A DNA stretch of 64,000 nt. Source: Streptomyces tendae. Lineage in GTDB: Bacteria > Actinomycetota > Actinomycetes > Streptomycetales > Streptomycetaceae. Under the pieces are notes generated by a model. It did no database searches. It saw only the letters and a program-made list of their open reading frames with translations, and had not been told where the DNA came from. Location: the NCBI RefSeq assembly GCF_014650435.1, contig NZ_BMUY01000020.1:1-64000 (forward strand), in the 5' to 3' direction. The position numbers and the translations under genes are program-made. The first letter of the stretch is position 1. Each line of letters begins with the position of its first letter. This document shows positions 1 through 8,096 of the stretch, piece by piece.

Positions 1-251
1 TGGCCGGGGTCCCCGTCGGCCGTTACGCGGTGGGCGGCAAGGCCGTGGACACTGCCGCCTCGGTGGTCCTGGGCGTCCGCGCCGGTCTTTTCGACCGCCC
101 CGACGCCGACCGGATGACCGCACGCCTCGGCGCCGCGCTCACCGACGCGATCACGCGCGTCGTCGGTGACGATCTCCGCGCCGGCACCATGGTCGAACTC
201 GTCGCGTCACCGCCGGAACGCACCTTCGTCGGTGGCGCCCTCACCGCGTGA
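1..251 (+). CDS. Tautomerase-like protein, 3' part only
   Basis: The reading frame is open from the window edge to a TGA at 249-251, so only the C-terminal ~82 residues are present. The segment resembles the second half of small 4-oxalocrotonate-tautomerase-like proteins: an Asp/Arg/Ala-rich helix (DRPDADRMTARLGAALTDAI), a strand with VELVASPP, and a Gly-Gly pair near the C-terminus (FVGGALTA) where tautomerases often have WGxGG. The catalytic N-terminal proline, if present, lies outside the window. The family assignment rests on general pattern only. The gene is co-directional with the TetR gene 84 bases downstream. Confidence 0.4.
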   Translation, partial: AGVPVGRYAVGGKAVDTAASVVLGVRAGLFDRPDADRMTARLGAALTDAITRVVGDDLRAGTMVELVASPPERTFVGGALTA

Positions 252-335
252 CCTTCCATCCGGCCACCTCACGGCCCGGTCGTGCTCAGGATCAGCGGTG
301 GTGGCCGGGGGCGTGGCGGGCGATACGCTCTGGGG

Positions 336-956
336 GTGACCCGGCAATCGACCCCCGCCGAGCGACGGCCCGCGAATGACGGGCGCCGGGTCGCCGCCCG
401 CAACCGGGCTGCTCTCGTCGGCGCCGCGCGCGAGATCTACGCCGAGTACGGTCTCGACGCGCCCTTGTCCGCGATCGCACGGCGAGCCGGAGTGGGACAG
501 GGCGTTCTGTACCGGCACTTTCCCGACCGGGCGGCCGTCGCCACCGCGGTCCTGGACGAGAACGTCGGCCAGATCGAGCAGGCGGCGGCGGCCCCGGACG
601 CGGACATCGCCACCGTCCTCGGTGTACTGACCTGGCACCAGACCCAGTCGGCGGCCTTCATCAGTGTGCTGCACATCGACGCCGCGGCAGGCCGTTCCGG
701 CATCCCCGAGTACGCCGCGGCCCTGTCCGGGCGGGTCGAGCGGGCCCTGCGGGCGCACCTGCCGGACGGCCATCGTCTGGCCACGGCGAAGGACGATCTC
801 ATGATCGCTGTCGCCATGGTCTCGGGGGCGGTCACCGGCCCCACCCGTGAGCAGCGGGAACGCCGGGCCATGGCGGCGTGGCGACTGCTCGGCGTCGAGG
901 TGGGACCGGTGCGCCCTTTCGGTGACGAAGAGTGCGGTCAGCCGCCGTTGGACTGA
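336..956 (+). CDS. TetR family transcriptional regulator
   Basis: A 206-residue DNA-binding regulator. The N-terminal TetR domain has its helix-turn-helix at about residues 44-63 (LSAIARRAGVGQGVLYRHFP), followed by the usual all-helical ligand-binding C-terminal part. I chose the GTG at 336 because a -10-like box TACGCT (324-329) ends six bases before it, the leaderless layout seen at many genes here. A longer reading from 282 would add low-complexity Gly/Arg residues. The 3' end overlaps the convergent lipoprotein gene by 19 bases. Ligand and targets are unknown. The palindrome at 2013-2032 is a possible target, but no matching repeat is seen before this gene. Confidence 0.85.
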   Translation: MTRQSTPAERRPANDGRRVAARNRAALVGAAREIYAEYGLDAPLSAIARRAGVGQGVLYRHFPDRAAVATAVLDENVGQIEQAAAAPDADIATVLGVLTWHQTQSAAFISVLHIDAAAGRSGIPEYAAALSGRVERALRAHLPDGHRLATAKDDLMIAVAMVSGAVTGPTREQRERRAMAAWRLLGVEVGPVRPFGDEECGQPPLD

Positions 957-1963
957 CGGACACCCCGCGCCAGTGCGTCGAAGGTGTACAGATACCCTCC
1001 GGCGGGCCCGCTGACGGTCATGTACGCCTTGGTCCCCCCGGGCGTGATGGCCACGTTGGTCGCCGACCGCAGTCCCTCGGCGGCGCGGCCGGGGACCTCG
1101 ACGGTCGCCAGGCGCTCACCGTGCCGGTCGTACACGACCATGGCGGGCCGGCCGTGCAGGGCCTGGTAGAGGTTGCCGTCCGCGTCCACGGCGATCGAGT
1201 CGGTCTGGGCGATTCCGCCGTCCACCCTGATGGCCGTGTGCCGGGACGTGACCTGCCCCTTGCCGTCGAGCAGCAGGTAGGAGACGCGGTTCTGGGTGAG
1301 CTCACTGACCCATAGCCCGCGGTACTCCGAGTCGAACGAGATCCCGTTGGGCGCCGCCAACCCGTCCGCCAGGACGGTGGCGTTCTTCCCCTCGCGGTCG
1401 ATCCGCACCACGCGTCCCTCGGCCCGGCCCTCGGACATGCCGCGCGAGTCGCTGACGTACAGGTTGCCGTCCTGGTCGAAGGCGAGGTCGTCGGGGTTCA
1501 TCGCCGCTCCGTCGACCTCGCCGGAGAAGAAGGTCCGTGGGTCGCTGCCGTCGGGAGCCAGGCTGATGATCTCGCCGTGGGAGAAGTCGGTGAGATGGAT
1601 CCGCCCGTCGTAGGGGCTGAACTGGGCCGAGGTGTAGGTGCCGCGGTCGTCGGTGTGAACCTGGCCCGACGACTTCTTCCGCACGTCGACCCGCAGCACC
1701 TTCGGCTCGCCGGCCGGTGCGGTCACGTCGACGACGAGCAGTTTGCCCTCCGCGTCGAAGGTCGGGCCCTCGAGCAGGGTCATGCCCGTCTCGGGGTGCA
1801 CCTCGGTCAGCCGCATCAGTTTCTGGGCGCGGATGGTCCGGTCCGTCCCGGGGGCGGCCGTGTCCTGCGGGTCGTCCCCGCGTGGGTCCGTACCGCAGCC
1901 GGTGAGGGCCAGGAGGCCCGTCGCGGCGAGCGCGGCGAGGGATCGGAGCGGGAGTCGTTGCAT
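938..1963 (-). CDS. SMP-30/gluconolactonase-like lipoprotein
   Basis: 341 residues, exported and lipid-anchored: a signal peptide ends in the lipobox LALTGC with C23 as the modified cysteine. The mature part is a six-bladed beta-propeller of the SMP-30/gluconolactonase/LRE-like family, with repeated segments such as NPDDLAFDQDGNLYVSDSRG, APNGISFDSEYRGLWVSE and DSIAVDADGNLYQA, which carry the Asp/Asn metal ligands typical of these Ca-dependent lactonases. It may hydrolyse a lactone outside the membrane. That fits the divergent Baeyer-Villiger-type monooxygenase, whose products are esters or lactones, but the substrate is unknown. A 20-bp palindrome lies between the two genes. Start is the ATG directly before the signal peptide. 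Confidence 0.8.
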   Translation of the reverse strand: MQRLPLRSLAALAATGLLALTGCGTDPRGDDPQDTAAPGTDRTIRAQKLMRLTEVHPETGMTLLEGPTFDAEGKLLVVDVTAPAGEPKVLRVDVRKKSSGQVHTDDRGTYTSAQFSPYDGRIHLTDFSHGEIISLAPDGSDPRTFFSGEVDGAAMNPDDLAFDQDGNLYVSDSRGMSEGRAEGRVVRIDREGKNATVLADGLAAPNGISFDSEYRGLWVSELTQNRVSYLLLDGKGQVTSRHTAIRVDGGIAQTDSIAVDADGNLYQALHGRPAMVVYDRHGERLATVEVPGRAAEGLRSATNVAITPGGTKAYMTVSGPAGGYLYTFDALARGVRQSNGG

Positions 1964-2012
1964 GGGGGTCACTCTTCCTGTCCGAAAGTTTGCGGAAGCT
2001 GTCTCCATCGCA

Positions 2013-2032
2013 ACCGGACAGCGTTGTCCGGT
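2013..2032. promoter_or_regulatory. 20-bp palindromic operator candidate
   Basis: ACCGGACAGCGTTGTCCGGT has two perfect 8-bp arms (ACCGGACA/TGTCCGGT) around a 4-bp centre. It lies in the 174-bp divergent intergenic region between the lactonase-like lipoprotein (start 1963) and the monooxygenase (start 2138). Size, symmetry and position are those of a TetR-family operator able to control both genes. The binding protein is not proven. Confidence 0.65.
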
Positions 2033-2137
2033 AGTTGTTACGGTAGTGCATGCCTGCTCAAGTCCGCCTGCGGCGTGAGGCTTTGGCGGACGCGGCGGGC
2101 TTCCTGGCAGCGAACCGGAAGAACTGAGGCCCCCCAC

Positions 2138-3940
2138 ATGACGAACCCGGAAGCACCTTCTCCCGAGGAGCCGGCCGAGTTGAGGCGGCGCTACCGGGAG
2201 GAGAGGGAACGGCGCGTGCGCCCCGACGGCGCCCGGCAGTACCTCGCCCCCCACGCCGAGTTCGGCTACTACGCCGACGATCCGTACGCGTCGGCGACCG
2301 GGGAGCGCGAGCCTCTGCGGGACCGGGTGGACGTCGCGGTCGTCGGCGGGGGGTTCGGCGGCATCCTGGCGGGCGCTCGGTTGCGTCAGCAGGGCGTCGG
2401 GCGAGTCCGCGTCCTGGAGAAGGGCGGCGGCTTCGGAGGAACCTGGTACTGGAACCGGTACCCGGGCATCCACTGCGACATCGAGTCGCACGTCTACCTG
2501 CCACTGCTCGACGAGACCGGCTACGTCCCGGAGTGGAAGTACTCCCCCGGAGAGGAGATCCGCCGCCACGCGGTGCGCATCGCGGAGAAGTTCGACCTCT
2601 TCGCGGACGCCCTGTTCTCGACCTCGGTCACCTCCCTGACCTGGGGCGAGACGTCACAGGCGTGGATCGTCAGGACCGACCGGGGCGACGAGTTCCGCGC
2701 CACCTACGTCATCACGGCGACCGGAACCCTCACCGAGCTCAAGCTTCCCGGCATCCCCGGCATCGAGCGGTTCAAGGGGCACACCTTCCACACCTCGCGC
2801 TGGGACTACGCCTACACCGGCGGCACCCCGGACGGCGGCCTCACCGGCCTCGCGGGCAAGCGTGTGGGCGTCGTCGGCACCGGCGCCACCGGGGTCCAGG
2901 TCGTCCCGAAGCTGGCCGAGGACGCGGGACACCTCTACGTCTTCCAGCGCACCCCCTCCAGCGTGGACGTGCGGGCCAACCGCCGCACCACCGCGCGGGA
3001 CGTCGGTGCCGACCGCGAGGGCTGGGCGCGCGAGCGGCGTGACAACTTCCTGCGCATCGTGTCCGGCGAGCCCGTCGAAGAGGATCTGGTGGCGGACCGG
3101 TGGACCGCGTCGGCCGGTCTCCTGGAGAAGCTCCTGCCGAGCTTTCGCCGTCCGGAGGACCGCCGGGCATTCGAATCGGCCTACGAGGTCGCGGACGCCG
3201 CGAAGATGAACGAGATCCGTGCCCGCGTCGAGCGGATCGTCGCCGACGCGGACACGGCGGAGAAGCTCAAACCCTGGTACCGGTACGCCTGCAAGCGCCC
3301 CACCTTCTCCGACACCTACCTCCAGGCGTTCAACCGCGACAACGTCACCCTGGTCGACACCGCGGACACCCACGGCATCGAGCGAATGACCGAGCGCGGT
3401 GTCGTGGTCGACGGCACCGAGTACGAACTCGACTGCCTGATCTTCGCCACCGGGTTCTCCGTCGGAGTCTCCGGCGTCCACTCCGGGAAACTGCCCGTCC
3501 ACGGCCGGGACGGCGTCGAACTGCTGCAGGCGTTGCGGCAGCGGGGACCGCGTTCCCTGCACGGCTTCACCCGCAACGGATTCCCGAACCTGATCCAGTT
3601 GGGAGCCGGGCAGAGCGCCAGCAGCGTCAACTTCACGCACGTACTCGACGAACACGCCGTGCACGCGGCGGCACTCGTCGCCGCCGCCGAAGCCAGGGAC
3701 GCCGTCATCGAACCCTCCCGCGAGGCCGAGGACGCCTGGCTCGCCGTCATGGCCGAGGACGCACCCGACCACGAGTGGTTCCACGCCGAATGCACCCCCG
3801 GCTACTACAACGGTGAGGGGCGCGGCCGGCCGAACGGACCCCACGCCTACCCGCATGGCGCGGTCGCCTTCCACGACCTGCTGGAGCGCTGGCGCGAAGG
3901 GTCCATGGACGACGTGCTGAAGGCCGGCCGGGCTTCCTGA
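2138..3940 (+). CDS. Flavin-dependent (Baeyer-Villiger-type) monooxygenase
   Basis: 600 residues. An N-terminal FAD Rossmann motif (VVGGGFGG, ~residue 67) is followed by the GGTWYWNRYPG segment, then the Baeyer-Villiger fingerprint FKGHTFHTSRWD (FxGxxxHxxxW), then a second NADPH Rossmann motif VGTGATG. This order and length match cyclohexanone/phenylacetone-type BVMOs, which insert oxygen next to a ketone using NADPH and O2 to give an ester or lactone. The partner lactonase-like lipoprotein is divergent across a shared palindrome, suggesting a ketone degradation or detoxification pair. The start ATG was chosen because upstream codons run through the palindrome. The substrate cannot be told from sequence. 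Confidence 0.88.
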   Translation: MTNPEAPSPEEPAELRRRYREERERRVRPDGARQYLAPHAEFGYYADDPYASATGEREPLRDRVDVAVVGGGFGGILAGARLRQQGVGRVRVLEKGGGFGGTWYWNRYPGIHCDIESHVYLPLLDETGYVPEWKYSPGEEIRRHAVRIAEKFDLFADALFSTSVTSLTWGETSQAWIVRTDRGDEFRATYVITATGTLTELKLPGIPGIERFKGHTFHTSRWDYAYTGGTPDGGLTGLAGKRVGVVGTGATGVQVVPKLAEDAGHLYVFQRTPSSVDVRANRRTTARDVGADREGWARERRDNFLRIVSGEPVEEDLVADRWTASAGLLEKLLPSFRRPEDRRAFESAYEVADAAKMNEIRARVERIVADADTAEKLKPWYRYACKRPTFSDTYLQAFNRDNVTLVDTADTHGIERMTERGVVVDGTEYELDCLIFATGFSVGVSGVHSGKLPVHGRDGVELLQALRQRGPRSLHGFTRNGFPNLIQLGAGQSASSVNFTHVLDEHAVHAAALVAAAEARDAVIEPSREAEDAWLAVMAEDAPDHEWFHAECTPGYYNGEGRGRPNGPHAYPHGAVAFHDLLERWREGSMDDVLKAGRAS

Positions 3941-4118
3941 GCCGGCTCGGGGGAAGAGAGGGACCACGGGGGCCTCGTCCCGTACGGGTACCGCGCGCCC
4001 TGTGCGATCACAGCGCCTGACATGCTGGTTCCCGCGGCCACCGCACCCGGTCGACGAGGACAGGAGCGGTGGCGCACCCTCACACAACCCGTTCCCCCTC
4101 GGAAGGCTTTCCTTCGCC

Positions 4119-5366
4119 ATGCCCTTGGCTCTGCTGGCCCTGGCCGTCGTCGCGTTCGGCATCGGCACGACCGAGTTCGTCACGATGGGGCTCCTGCCCC
4201 AGATCGCCGACGGCGTCGGGGTGTCCGTGCCGCACGCGGGCAACCTCGTCTCCGCCTACGCGCTCGGCGTCGTCGTCGGCGCGCCGCTGCTCACCGGGAT
4301 GGGCGCCCGAGTGCCGCACAAGCGGCTGCTGCTGATCCTCTCCGGCGTGTTCGTCGTCGGGAACACCGCCTCCGCGCTCGCCCCGAACTTCGCCCTGCTG
4401 TTCGCCGCGCGTGTCCTGGCCGGGCTTCCCCACGGCGCGCTCTTCGGCGTGGGCGCCGTCGTCGCCGCCAAGCTGGTCGCGCCCGACCGGGCGGCCCGCG
4501 CCGTCTCGACCATGTTCCTCGGCCTCACGGTCGCCAACATCGTCGGTGTCCCCGTCGGGACCGCCCTCGGCCAGCAACTCGGCTGGCGTTACGCGTTCGC
4601 CGCGGTGTCCGCCATCGGCGTCGTGGCCCTCGTCGCCCTGGTGCTGCTGATCCCGCACCAGCCCCGTGGCGCACAGTCCGGCGTCATGCACGAGTTGCGC
4701 GCGATGAAGAACAAGCAGGTGATGCTCGGCCTGGTCACCGCGGTCGTCGGATTCGGCGGCTACTTCGCCGTTTACAGCTACCTCGTGCCGATGCTGACGC
4801 ATCTGACGGGCATATCGGACGCTTCCACCACCCTGGTGCTCGCACTGTTCGGGGTGGGGATGACGGTGGGCACCCTGGTGGCGGGGCCGCTCACCGACCG
4901 GGCGCTGCGGCCGACGCTCTACGCGGGATTCGCCCTGCTGGCCGCGTCTTTGGTGGCGCTGTACTTCACGATCGGTCAGGTGGTGCCCGCGCTCGTCGTC
5001 ATCACGATCGTCGGCGCCCTGAGCTCACTGATCACCACTCCCGTGCAGATGCTGCTGATGACGAAGGCGCACGAGGCGCCGACGATGGCGGCGGCCTCGA
5101 ACCACTCGGCGTTCAACCTGGCCAACGCCGGCGGCGCCTGGCTGGGCGGCCTCGTCATCGCGGCGGGCTGGGGCTGGTCCTCGCCCGCCCTGGTCGGCGC
5201 CGCCCTGGCCGTCGTCGGACTCGGCCTGGCCGTCACCGGCGGATACCTCGACCGGGACGGGCGCGGCTCGAAGGTCGTCACGGCCTCCGGCACGGTCCGC
5301 GAACCATACGAGGCGGACGAGGGGAGCGCGACGGCCGGGTCCGCGCACAAGCACGGTGCTCCCTGA
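4119..5366 (+). CDS. MFS drug/sugar efflux transporter (DHA1-like)
   Basis: 415 residues with about 12 hydrophobic membrane segments. It begins LALAVVAFGIGTTEFVTMGLLP, the signature first helix of the AraJ/Cmx-like DHA1 group of proton-coupled exporters, and has an inter-helix RVPHKR loop in place of the usual motif A GxxxDRxGRR. A GGAAGG Shine-Dalgarno sequence lies 12-17 bases before the ATG. The start is set there because the codons upstream encode a polar, non-conserved stretch. The C-terminal ~35 residues are polar and cytoplasmic. Probably exports a small molecule; the substrate is unknown. Independent transcription unit, 178 bases after the monooxygenase. Confidence 0.85.
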   Translation: MPLALLALAVVAFGIGTTEFVTMGLLPQIADGVGVSVPHAGNLVSAYALGVVVGAPLLTGMGARVPHKRLLLILSGVFVVGNTASALAPNFALLFAARVLAGLPHGALFGVGAVVAAKLVAPDRAARAVSTMFLGLTVANIVGVPVGTALGQQLGWRYAFAAVSAIGVVALVALVLLIPHQPRGAQSGVMHELRAMKNKQVMLGLVTAVVGFGGYFAVYSYLVPMLTHLTGISDASTTLVLALFGVGMTVGTLVAGPLTDRALRPTLYAGFALLAASLVALYFTIGQVVPALVVITIVGALSSLITTPVQMLLMTKAHEAPTMAAASNHSAFNLANAGGAWLGGLVIAAGWGWSSPALVGAALAVVGLGLAVTGGYLDRDGRGSKVVTASGTVREPYEADEGSATAGSAHKHGAP

Positions 5367-5384
5367 CGGCCGCGGATTGATCAT

Positions 5385-5423
5385 CTCGGTACCCGTGTCG
5401 CCGACTCGGTACCCGTGTCGCCG
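5385..5423. repeat. Tandem direct repeat, 2 x 19 bp
   Basis: CTCGGTACCCGTGTCGCCG occurs twice (5385-5403 and 5405-5423) with one base between, in the gap between two convergent genes. It is probably a recent slippage duplication; no function is evident. Confidence 0.7.
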
Positions 5424-5484
5424 GCCTCTGGCGCTTCGTCGGCCATCTGGTTGGGCCGGGCTTCGGCGCGGCTCGCCCCGCGGC

Positions 5485-6339
5485 TCACGGGCGGCGGGCG
5501 ATCCAGGTGGTGCGGGTGGTGCGCACGCGCAGATCGTCACGGTGCGCGACGCCGTGCGGCCGCGTGTCGTCCAGCAGGGCGTCCAGGGCGGCCAGGTCCG
5601 CTTCGAGGACGTCCGTGGCGTGGGAGCGCAGCTTGGCCAGCGCGCCCTGGGCGTAGGCGTTCAGGGACGGACCCGCCTCGGTGCGGTCGAGCCGGATCTC
5701 GAAGGGGCGCCGCTCCTCGAGGGTGAACCCGGCCGCCCTGAGCTGCTCGGTCCATTCGTGGGGCGGCTGGGTGTTCGTGGCGGCGTGCAGACGGGCCTCC
5801 AGACCGGGCCGGCCGACACCGGGGTCCTCGCGCAGGTAGCGGGGGAAGAAGTCCATCTCGGTGACGGCGATGAGCCCGCCCGGGCGCAGCTGCTCGAAGG
5901 CGCGGGCGAAGGTGCGGGCGGGGTCCGCCACGTGGTGCAGGAAGGCCGCGGCCCAGATCAGGTCGTACGGCCCGCCCTCGCCTCTTTCGGTCCAGGGCTC
6001 GTCGATGTTCGCCTCGACCGTGCCGACCCGGTCGGCGAACCCGTACGCAAAAGCCTGCTTGCGCAGGCGGTGCAGCATCTGCGCGGAGATGTCCACCGCC
6101 GTCACGTGCGCCGCGGGGAACCGGCGGGCCAGAGCGAAGCTGCCCGTACCGGGACCGCTCCCCAGATCCAGGATCCGGGCCGGAGCGGGGTCGGAGAGTT
6201 CGGCGAGCAGGCCGGTCAGCTCCGCGTAGTAGGAAGCCAGGACTTCGCCGTCCAGCTCCAGCAGTTTCGCCAACGCGATGTCGGGCCCCGCCGCCCGCTC
6301 GTGTCCGACATGCCCGTGAATGTCATGGTGTGTGGTCAT
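5485..6339 (-). CDS. Class I SAM-dependent methyltransferase
   Basis: 284 residues. SAM-binding motif I is ILDLGSGPGTGSFALA (~residues 55-70), followed by an acidic ribose-binding residue in VTAVDIS and motif IV in DLIWAAAFLHHVAD, the standard class I Rossmann methyltransferase order. The C-terminal region would form the acceptor pocket; the substrate is unknown. The start ATG sits next to the divergent XRE-cupin regulator, with only 48 bases between the two start codons. A TACCGT box six bases before the ATG suggests leaderless transcription. The arrangement makes the regulator a likely controller of this gene. Confidence 0.85.
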   Translation of the reverse strand: MTTHHDIHGHVGHERAAGPDIALAKLLELDGEVLASYYAELTGLLAELSDPAPARILDLGSGPGTGSFALARRFPAAHVTAVDISAQMLHRLRKQAFAYGFADRVGTVEANIDEPWTERGEGGPYDLIWAAAFLHHVADPARTFARAFEQLRPGGLIAVTEMDFFPRYLREDPGVGRPGLEARLHAATNTQPPHEWTEQLRAAGFTLEERRPFEIRLDRTEAGPSLNAYAQGALAKLRSHATDVLEADLAALDALLDDTRPHGVAHRDDLRVRTTRTTWIARRP

Positions 6340-6387
6340 GCCTCGACGGTACGGTGATCACTGCGGGGATGTCATAGGCTCTTGCCG

Positions 6388-6960
6388 GTGGAGCAAGAAT
6401 CGACTCTGGACGCCACTGTCAGGATGCGGATCCGGTCCCTGCGCAAGGCGCGAGGCTGGTCGCTGGACAACCTGGCCGAGCGTGCGGGCATCAGCCCGTC
6501 GCAGCTCAGCCGTATCGAGACCGGACACCGCCGCATCAGCCTCGACCAGCTCACCGCCATCAGCGGGGCGCTGGGCAAGTCCCTCGACGAGCTCGTCGAG
6601 TCACCCGACGACTCCGACGTCGTCATCCGGCCGGACCGCGACGAGACCCGCGGCCTGACCACCTGGCTCCTCACCCGGGACAACGGCCCCCAGGGGCTGA
6701 CCGTCGCCAAGATGCGCATCACCGATCAGGCTGGCGGCGTCACCCCCGACGACCTGGGCGTCCATCCCGGCAGGGACTGGTTCACCGTGCTGTCCGGCAC
6801 CGTCGTCCTGTACCTGGGCGAGCGCGTCATCCGCGTCGAGACGGGACAGGCCGCCTCGTTCTCCACCATGACCCCCCACGCGATCCGCAGCGACCGTGGC
6901 CCCGCCGAGGTCCTGGTCATCCTGGACCACAACGGCGAACGCAGCCATCTGCACACCTGA
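6388..6960 (+). CDS. XRE-family regulator with cupin sensor domain
   Basis: 190 residues. The N-terminal helix-turn-helix spans about residues 9-63 (IRSLRKARGWSLDNLAERAGISPSQLSRIE), then a linker. The C-terminal cupin (~105-185) has HPGRDWFTVLSGTVVLYLGE and the PHAI strand. Such proteins repress or activate neighbouring genes in response to a small ligand bound in the cupin barrel. GTG at 6388 is preferred over the TTG six bases earlier because a TAGGCT -10 box (6375-6380) ends seven bases before it. Divergent from the methyltransferase, its likely target. Confidence 0.87.
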   Translation: MEQESTLDATVRMRIRSLRKARGWSLDNLAERAGISPSQLSRIETGHRRISLDQLTAISGALGKSLDELVESPDDSDVVIRPDRDETRGLTTWLLTRDNGPQGLTVAKMRITDQAGGVTPDDLGVHPGRDWFTVLSGTVVLYLGERVIRVETGQAASFSTMTPHAIRSDRGPAEVLVILDHNGERSHLHT

Positions 6961-7031
6961 GCCGGAGAGCGGGTGTTCGTGGGCCGGTCGCGGTCGCGGC
7001 TGCCACCGGTCGTTGTCCCGCGTTGTCCGCG

Positions 7032-7331
7032 TCAGAGGGTGACCACGATCTTTCCGTGGACACGGCGCCCTGCTTGCAGCTGCACGGCCTCCCGGATCTC
7101 CTCGACGGGGAAGGTCGCGGCGATCGGCACGGTGAGTTTCCCTGCACCGACCTCGTCCACGGTGCCCGCGAAGTCCGCGGCGAACCCGGACGGCAGGGTG
7201 ATGCCGAACCGCCGGGCCATGCCGGGTACCGAGGACAGCATGGGGCTGAGCCCCACGGCGGCCACGCGGACGCGCACCTCTCCGGCGCCGGCATGCGGCT
7301 CCGGCACCTCGCGCAGTTCCAGTACCTCCCG
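7032..7331 (-). pseudogene. Quinone oxidoreductase (MDR) remnant with internal deletion
   Basis: About 99 in-frame residues that join the two ends of a zinc-less medium-chain alcohol dehydrogenase/NADPH:quinone oxidoreductase, normally ~300-330 residues. The N-terminal GroES-like part (VLELREVPEPHAGAGEVRVR through FAADFAGTVDEVG) is followed at once by the C-terminal tail (FPVEEIREAVQLQAGRRVHG, then KIVVTL). The NADPH-binding Rossmann domain between them is missing. No good start codon or ribosome site precedes the homologous part, and the reading frame upstream runs into the neighbouring phosphatase gene. I therefore call it a deletion pseudogene; a short translated product cannot be excluded. 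Confidence 0.7.
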
Positions 7332-7351
7332 GGGTGGGGAGCGTGTGGCCC

Positions 7352-7984
7352 TCAGACGTGCAGTTCGGGGGGAAAGCCCGTCCAGCGCAGCTCGGCGGGC
7401 AGGTGCCGCATGTCGTTGGACAGGAGGACGGAGGCCGCCCGGCCGGGCGCGTAGCGGATGACGGTGAGCGCCGCGTTGCAGTGGTTGAGGCCGAGCCACC
7501 GCCACTTCGGTGCGTGCAGGGCGTCGCGGACGAGCCAGGCGATGAGGAAGTTGTGGGTGACGACCAGCTCGTGCCGGTCCTGGTCGCCGTCCGTCACCAC
7601 CCCGGCGAAGCGGCGCAGCGCCGCACGGGCGAGCGCCGGGCCGTGCTCGCGTTCCTCGTCCGTGGCGCCGGCGAGGAAGTCCAGGTAGAAGTCCGCGGCC
7701 TCGGCCGGGAGCTCGTCCCGTTCCGGTATGTACGGCACGTAGTCACCGGCGATCTCCGACACGTGCGGAGTGACACCCTCCAGTTCGTCCGCGACCAGGC
7801 GCGCGGTCTGAGCGGCCCGCGGCAGGGGACCGTGGTGCACGGCGGTCAGCGGTACGTCGCTCAGGCGCCGGCCGAGCAGGGTCGCCTGCCGTCGACCGGC
7901 GTCGGTGAGCCCGCCCTCGTCCGGTGCGGCCTCGCCGTGCCGCGCGAGATAGAGGTAACGGGCGGCCGTGCCGGTCATGGTCAT
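7352..7984 (-). CDS. Histidine phosphatase family protein
   Basis: 210 residues of the phosphoglycerate-mutase-like histidine phosphatase family. The catalytic RHG motif is in LARHGEA (~residue 16), the second catalytic region is AVHHGPLPRAAQTA, and the C-terminal histidine lies in ELVVTHNFLI. It removes phosphate from a small molecule or protein; the substrate is unknown. Start is the ATG at 7984 because GAGGAG lies seven bases upstream. A second ATG two codons later is possible. It sits 20 bases upstream of the broken oxidoreductase on the same strand. Confidence 0.85.
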   Translation of the reverse strand: MTMTGTAARYLYLARHGEAAPDEGGLTDAGRRQATLLGRRLSDVPLTAVHHGPLPRAAQTARLVADELEGVTPHVSEIAGDYVPYIPERDELPAEAADFYLDFLAGATDEEREHGPALARAALRRFAGVVTDGDQDRHELVVTHNFLIAWLVRDALHAPKWRWLGLNHCNAALTVIRYAPGRAASVLLSNDMRHLPAELRWTGFPPELHV

Positions 7985-8096
7985 CTGGAAACTCCTCGGG
8001 GGCGCGCTGGATCTTGTGCTGGGGAAGGACGCCCGCCCCAGCGATCCAGTTCCCCGCACGTCGGGCAAGCCGCGCCAGTACCGTCCCGGGGTCGCG

